Positions 36,427 through 64,000 of a DNA stretch of 64,000 nucleotides are shown in pieces. Under the pieces are notes generated by a model, which worked only from the letters and a program-made list of their open reading frames with translations, was not told where the DNA came from and did not search any database. A program made the translations under genes and the position numbers. Within the stretch, counting starts at the first letter, position 1. Each line of letters starts with the position of its first letter. Origin of the DNA: Sinonovacula constricta (taxonomy: Eukaryota > Mollusca > Bivalvia > Cardiida > Solecurtidae); contig CM017560.1 of the NCBI GenBank assembly GCA_007844125.1, positions 4,559,749 to 4,623,748 of the forward strand, written 5' to 3'.

Positions 36427-37239
36427 AGTGAGGATTATGAGCAACAAGAATGCTGTAATAATGAATGTGCCCATAGTAATACATAAGAAGAAAACAGTGA
36501 TGTTACATATAAAACCAATAACCAATTCATTATGTCAGTTAAATTAGTTGTACGGCAGCCATCTTGAAATTACATGTATCATGTCAGAAATAGACAAATT
36601 ACAATTCAAACAATTCAGCTTCTACGACACATCAGTTATAAAAAGCAACTAACCTGATACTTTCCCAACCTCTCTTATTCAAATAGCTAACTCATATATT
36701 AAGTAAAAGTTAAATAAATACGGATATTATTGTCCTCCAGTAAAGAATACAACTTTACTGTTCCACTGTAACCTCTCTTCTGACTAAAAGAACATATCAT
36801 GTGACCACTAAAGGCGGGAAACTAAAAATAGCATGGTCAGTTCTCAGTATATTTCCAGTCAACCATGAAAGGGAGATAATAAAATAAAAACATTTAATCC
36901 AAATAATGATTAAAGGGACATAACTATTAAAACAGGTCTTTACCAAAAGTTGACCTGGTTACATCAGGTTGAGATTCTCTGTACAAACTAGTTAAAAAGA
37001 TTCGGAGCCATATAGTAAAAGTATCATGTTATTTTAAAGTATATAAAACAGTACAAGCAAAGGTTTTGTGATTTATGTATATACAACTCTTCAACAAAAC
37101 CTATCTTACAACATCAGCTTACAAAAAGCAGGGTGTTATAAATGCAGGGCATCGTCGGATAACCACGGTTGATTCTATTACGTTACTCTCCATTCATCAC
37201 CCGTGGGCAAATATTAAGACTTCTTGACCCGACCATAGG
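36427..37239. other. Upstream flank of AFG2A; no gene recognised
   Basis: No credible frame. It holds the probable promoter side of AFG2A but no site other than the TATA-like box just after it could be supported. Confidence 0.45.
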
Positions 37240-37248
37240 TATATAAAA
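37240..37248 (+). promoter_or_regulatory. TATA-like box upstream of AFG2A
   Basis: TATATAAAA lies about 126 bases before the chosen start codon. A transcript starting 25-35 bases downstream would have a leader of roughly 95-105 bases with four upstream ATGs (near 37287, 37303, 37320 and 37347). Position alone supports this; TATA-like words are common in AT-rich DNA. Confidence 0.3.
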
Positions 37249-37373
37249 TCCAACAATTAGTGTGCTGTGACCGCTGTTGTCGCAATGTTTCGGACTAAGT
37301 ACCATGCGGTGGATGTAAACATGGGCCTACAGGGAACATAAATAAATGAAGTTTTGTGTCAAAGGCGAAGAGA

Positions 37374-60801
<23,428 letters not shown>

Positions 60802-60819
60802 ACTACATTGCTAAGAAGA

Positions 60820-60888
60820 AATAAAATGAAAAAATACAAATTGTACAAATTGTTATATCTTTGTAATTAAAACATTGTACACAATAAA
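60820..60888 (+). promoter_or_regulatory. AFG2A polyadenylation signals
   Basis: AATAAA occurs at 60820-60825, 19 bases after the stop codon, and again at 60883-60888. Either could serve; the second would give a 3' UTR of about 100 bases. Confidence 0.5.
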
Positions 60889-61769
60889 CATTTACAATCT
60901 GTAAATTGTGATCAATTTTTAAAATGTGCAATAGTACTATAAGTATTTTAACTGTTTCTATTCTAGTAAAATCGAAAATCTTTTGGCGTCAACATCATGA
61001 GACGCTATAGTTGTCTTGTTTCAGTTAACAGTAGAAGTATTGTAATGGTGTATTTATTATTTTTTATATTATTATCAGCTAAATGGTGCTAGTATTCCTT
61101 TCATAGATTTTCTGAAATATATTTAAATTTTAAAATCCACATTGGCTGTACTTTAAAAAAAATAGAAATCTCCGATATATTTATCAAACTGTAACAGGAA
61201 AAATAAGAACTCATTCCTGTATGTAAAGACAACAGGTTTAACAAAAAGTTTTGTTTTACAAATAAGACAAGTAAAAAAAAATCAAATCAGTTTACATTAT
61301 CATCTATCCAATGAGTTCTCTAAAGAGTGAATTTAATAACCTAAATTAATTTATCCCACGTCACTAATATATTAGTTACAATTCCAGAGGAAAATAACAT
61401 TAAAACATCATGTGATCTTACAAAATCTGCAAATTCTGTATATATTTTAGTATTTAGGTAAAAGAACACTTGAAGAAAGGGAAGAACAACCCCATCCCCC
61501 AGCCCTCACCCCAAGAAAAAAATATTAGCAGCAATTTTAGTCCTATCTCTGACATTGTTAGCATTTTTTTCTGTTTTAAATATAGATTATAATATTTTAT
61601 CTCCCTAATAATCAGTTAACATTTACACAAATATGTCATGTAATTGATGCACAGCATTTAAATTGGAGTGTGATTTGGTGTTTTTTAAAAAATGTGCAAG
61701 CAAATCGCTTTATCATATTAAGCTTGCCATGCTTATGGTGCTTGCCACACCTTTAAAAGGCTAAAAACT
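60889..61769. other. 3' flank of AFG2A; no gene recognised
   Basis: AT-rich with stops in all frames and no recognised repeat. Confidence 0.5.
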
Positions 61770-62312
61770 GATCAGGATCTGCAATCTTTACCGGAAGCTT
61801 TTTGATCAGGATTTGCATTATTTGCTGGGAGCTGTCTAGTCAGGATCTGCATTATTTGCTGGGAGCTGTCTGATCATGATCAGCACTAATTGCAGGGAGC
61901 TGTCTGGTCAGGATTTACACTATTTTCTGGGAGCTGTCTGGTCAGGATCTGCATTATTTTTGGGAGCTGTCTGGACAGGATCTGCCTTATTTGCTGGGAG
62001 CTGTCTGATCAGAATCTGCACTGTTTGCAGGGAGCTGTCTGATCAGGATCTACAGGATCTACACTATTTGCTGGGAGCTGTCTGATCAGGATCTGTGTTA
62101 TTTGCTGGGAGCTGGCTGATCAGGATTCGTCTTATTTGCTGGGAGCTGGCTGATCAGGATCTGTGTTATTTGCTGGGAGCTGGCTGATCAGGATTCGTCT
62201 TATTTGCTGGGAGCTGTCTGATCAGGATCTGCACTATTTGCTGGGAGCTGTCTGATCAGGATCTGTCTTATTTGCTGGGAGCTGTCTGATCAGGATCTGC
62301 ACTATTTGCTGT
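61770..62312. repeat. 34-bp minisatellite, about 15 copies
   Basis: Units of the form TGCTGGGAGCTGTCTGATCA followed by GGATCTGCACTATT. The early units are more divergent than the late ones. Variants include GGCTGATC and GATTCGTC, with CTGATCAG palindromes in most units. It lies about 1 kb beyond the AFG2A stop codon. Confidence 0.95.
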
Positions 62313-64000
62313 AGAGTCGCTATCACCCAGTCATGAAGATTATAGCCAGTAATTAGTAATTAAGGCTTGGTAATAATCAATATGTAATGAAGTCTCATAA
62401 AGCCATTAACTAATTAATTAAAAAATTAAATGGTTAAAAGAAAACAAAAAAGTCACAAAATATTATTTCATACTTTTTATTACTTTCTTACTAATAAAAA
62501 CATTGACAACGTGTTAAAGTATAAAACAAAACATCATCAAATGTGAATCAAATAAATAAGTAGCTACAGGAAACTACATGTACATAAAATAAAGTATAAA
62601 CAATGTTTTCTAACAACTTGTGATAATTGTGGGGGTTTTTTGGCAAAGCTTTCTTTGAATGATGTCCTTGCAATATACAATTATGAAATCATTATGTCAT
62701 TTAAATAACTTGTCTGTAAATTTTGATTATAAATGGGTACTTGCAATAAATCAATTTCCTATTTTTTCTAACTTACAGATATCTGGAATTTCATATTAAA
62801 AATAAAGTGCATGGAAATGTTCTTAAAACCTATATGATTCTATTATAATAGCAACATACAATGTAGATATTTTTATAAAATTGCTTGTTTATTATATTAA
62901 TTCAAAAAGTCATAATTAAGTCTGCAAACATTGTCTCAGGGTGTCCAATAAAACGAACTAGAAACGGGATACAAATGCTCCTGACCTTTGTTTATAAGAA
63001 AGTGGAATTAGACATTAAAATGTCAACAACAGGTGAAAACTCTGCCAATATTAAGTAAACGTTCTCCACATTATAGGTCACATGCTTTCCAGAGCATAGT
63101 AACCTTTGAAAAATGACATTTGGCTTGAAGAACCTGATTTCAACATGATTAGAATATTTTGATGTACTTTTCTTAAAATATAAAACAGTTTTATTCTAAC
63201 TATAAAGTCTGGAGAATGTTTACATTTTAAAAATATTTTTTTTAACATTTTATTAAGTTTTAATTCTATAAAACAGTTCTACCTTGAATCTGATATCAAT
63301 GTATACCAGCATAATCTTTATTATGGTCACATGTCTTTCACGATGGCAATGGTAACTATAGCACAGCAAAACAGATAAAACCAAATATAGAACTTTACGT
63401 GTACTTTGATATAATATTTTTAAAAACCAAATATAAATAACATTTACTGAGACTCTAGTTATCGGATATTTAAAATGATTTGATCCACAATTCCCAAACT
63501 GAGGTGAAAAAGAACCCCCTTTCAGCATTCTTCGAATGATGGTGAAAGAATGGTGACTGTATAAAAGCATGGTAATATTTATCATACAACATTATGAAAT
63601 AACATGACAAGGAAGCTCTATTATGGAATTGTTTAAAGAAATGTAAAATAAATGAGAATGATAGGTAAAGTTTAAATTTTTAACATTTACAAAATCAATG
63701 AACCTATGTATACATGAACTGTAATTAAGCATACAACATTCTTTATCAAAAATACATGTAACAGAAAGTTTAACTGAAAGCCCTCTAATGGAATATATTC
63801 TTTAAAGACATAACAAAATCAGAATTGTCTGTAAAGTTTATAGCTAATTAGATATTGTTTTTTGACCCATATGAAGTTTATCCATCCATAGTGTTGAGAC
63901 CTGGTCAAAATCAATTGACCCAGACAATGTTTATTGTATTACCTTGATGCCAATTAACTTCACTTTATATTTTTCTTTTTTACAAAATAGGTCAGTATTA
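62313..64000. other. No gene recognised
   Basis: AT-rich to the window edge. The minus-strand frame at 63253-63585 has no motif and unremarkable composition. Nothing else was supported. Confidence 0.5.

Noticed and set aside
37354..37373. Upstream start for AFG2A before 37374
   Set aside because: The codon at 37356 is GTG, not ATG; the first in-frame ATG after the leader is at 37374.
63253..63585. 110-codon minus-strand frame
   Set aside because: AT-rich, no motif, and no splice or promoter support.

Overview
This window looks like animal nuclear DNA, most probably from a bivalve mollusc or related lophotrochozoan. It is AT-rich, has two GT-AG intron-containing genes with animal-specific domain structure, and carries many degraded eukaryotic transposons, tRNA-derived SINEs, MITEs and minisatellites. 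The species call is inference; nothing here is bacterial, and no rRNA gene, functional tRNA gene or CRISPR array was seen.

Layout. Bases 1-5475 hold a broken Ty3/Gypsy-type LTR retrotransposon on the minus strand, with a helix-hairpin-helix at the Gag start and a PHD finger at the integrase end, running off the left edge; its probable LTR/leader follows. Bases 5.9-16.4 kb are transposon debris: a mariner fragment, a hairpin-cored dispersed repeat, a RecQ-like fragment, a non-LTR retrotransposon and a TC microsatellite. A 35-bp minisatellite (16.4-17.1 kb) abuts the 3' end of the first gene, a minus-strand, eight-exon acyl-CoA thioesterase/bile acid-CoA:amino acid N-acyltransferase-like gene (17176-23518). 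Bases 23.5-37.3 kb hold no intact gene: a Tigger/pogo-type transposase relic, a strongly diverged satellite of roughly 190-bp units (30.7-32.7 kb), and a MULE/FLYWCH transposase relic.

The second gene (37374-60801, plus strand, 15 exons, 896 codons when joined) is AFG2A (SPATA5), the Drg1-type double AAA+ ATPase of 60S ribosome maturation. All splice phases agree. Its introns are crowded with two SINE families, two MITE families, an antisense non-LTR fragment and several tandem arrays. Bases 60.9-64.0 kb hold the 3' flank, a 34-bp minisatellite and unannotated AT-rich DNA.

The most unusual signal is in the AFG2A introns. Three tandem arrays appear to be copies of the gene's own splice junctions: a 54-bp unit repeating the end of exon 5 with its GTAAGT donor (about 50 copies), a 53-bp unit triplicating the exon 10 acceptor, and a 50-bp unit repeating the exon 11 acceptor (about 18 copies). 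Thus dozens of donor or acceptor look-alikes compete with the real sites, and in the two large arrays use of a decoy would usually put a TAA in frame. The first AAA+ domain of the same protein also carries substitutions at its Walker B glutamate and sensor-1 asparagine. The two genes have no evident functional link.
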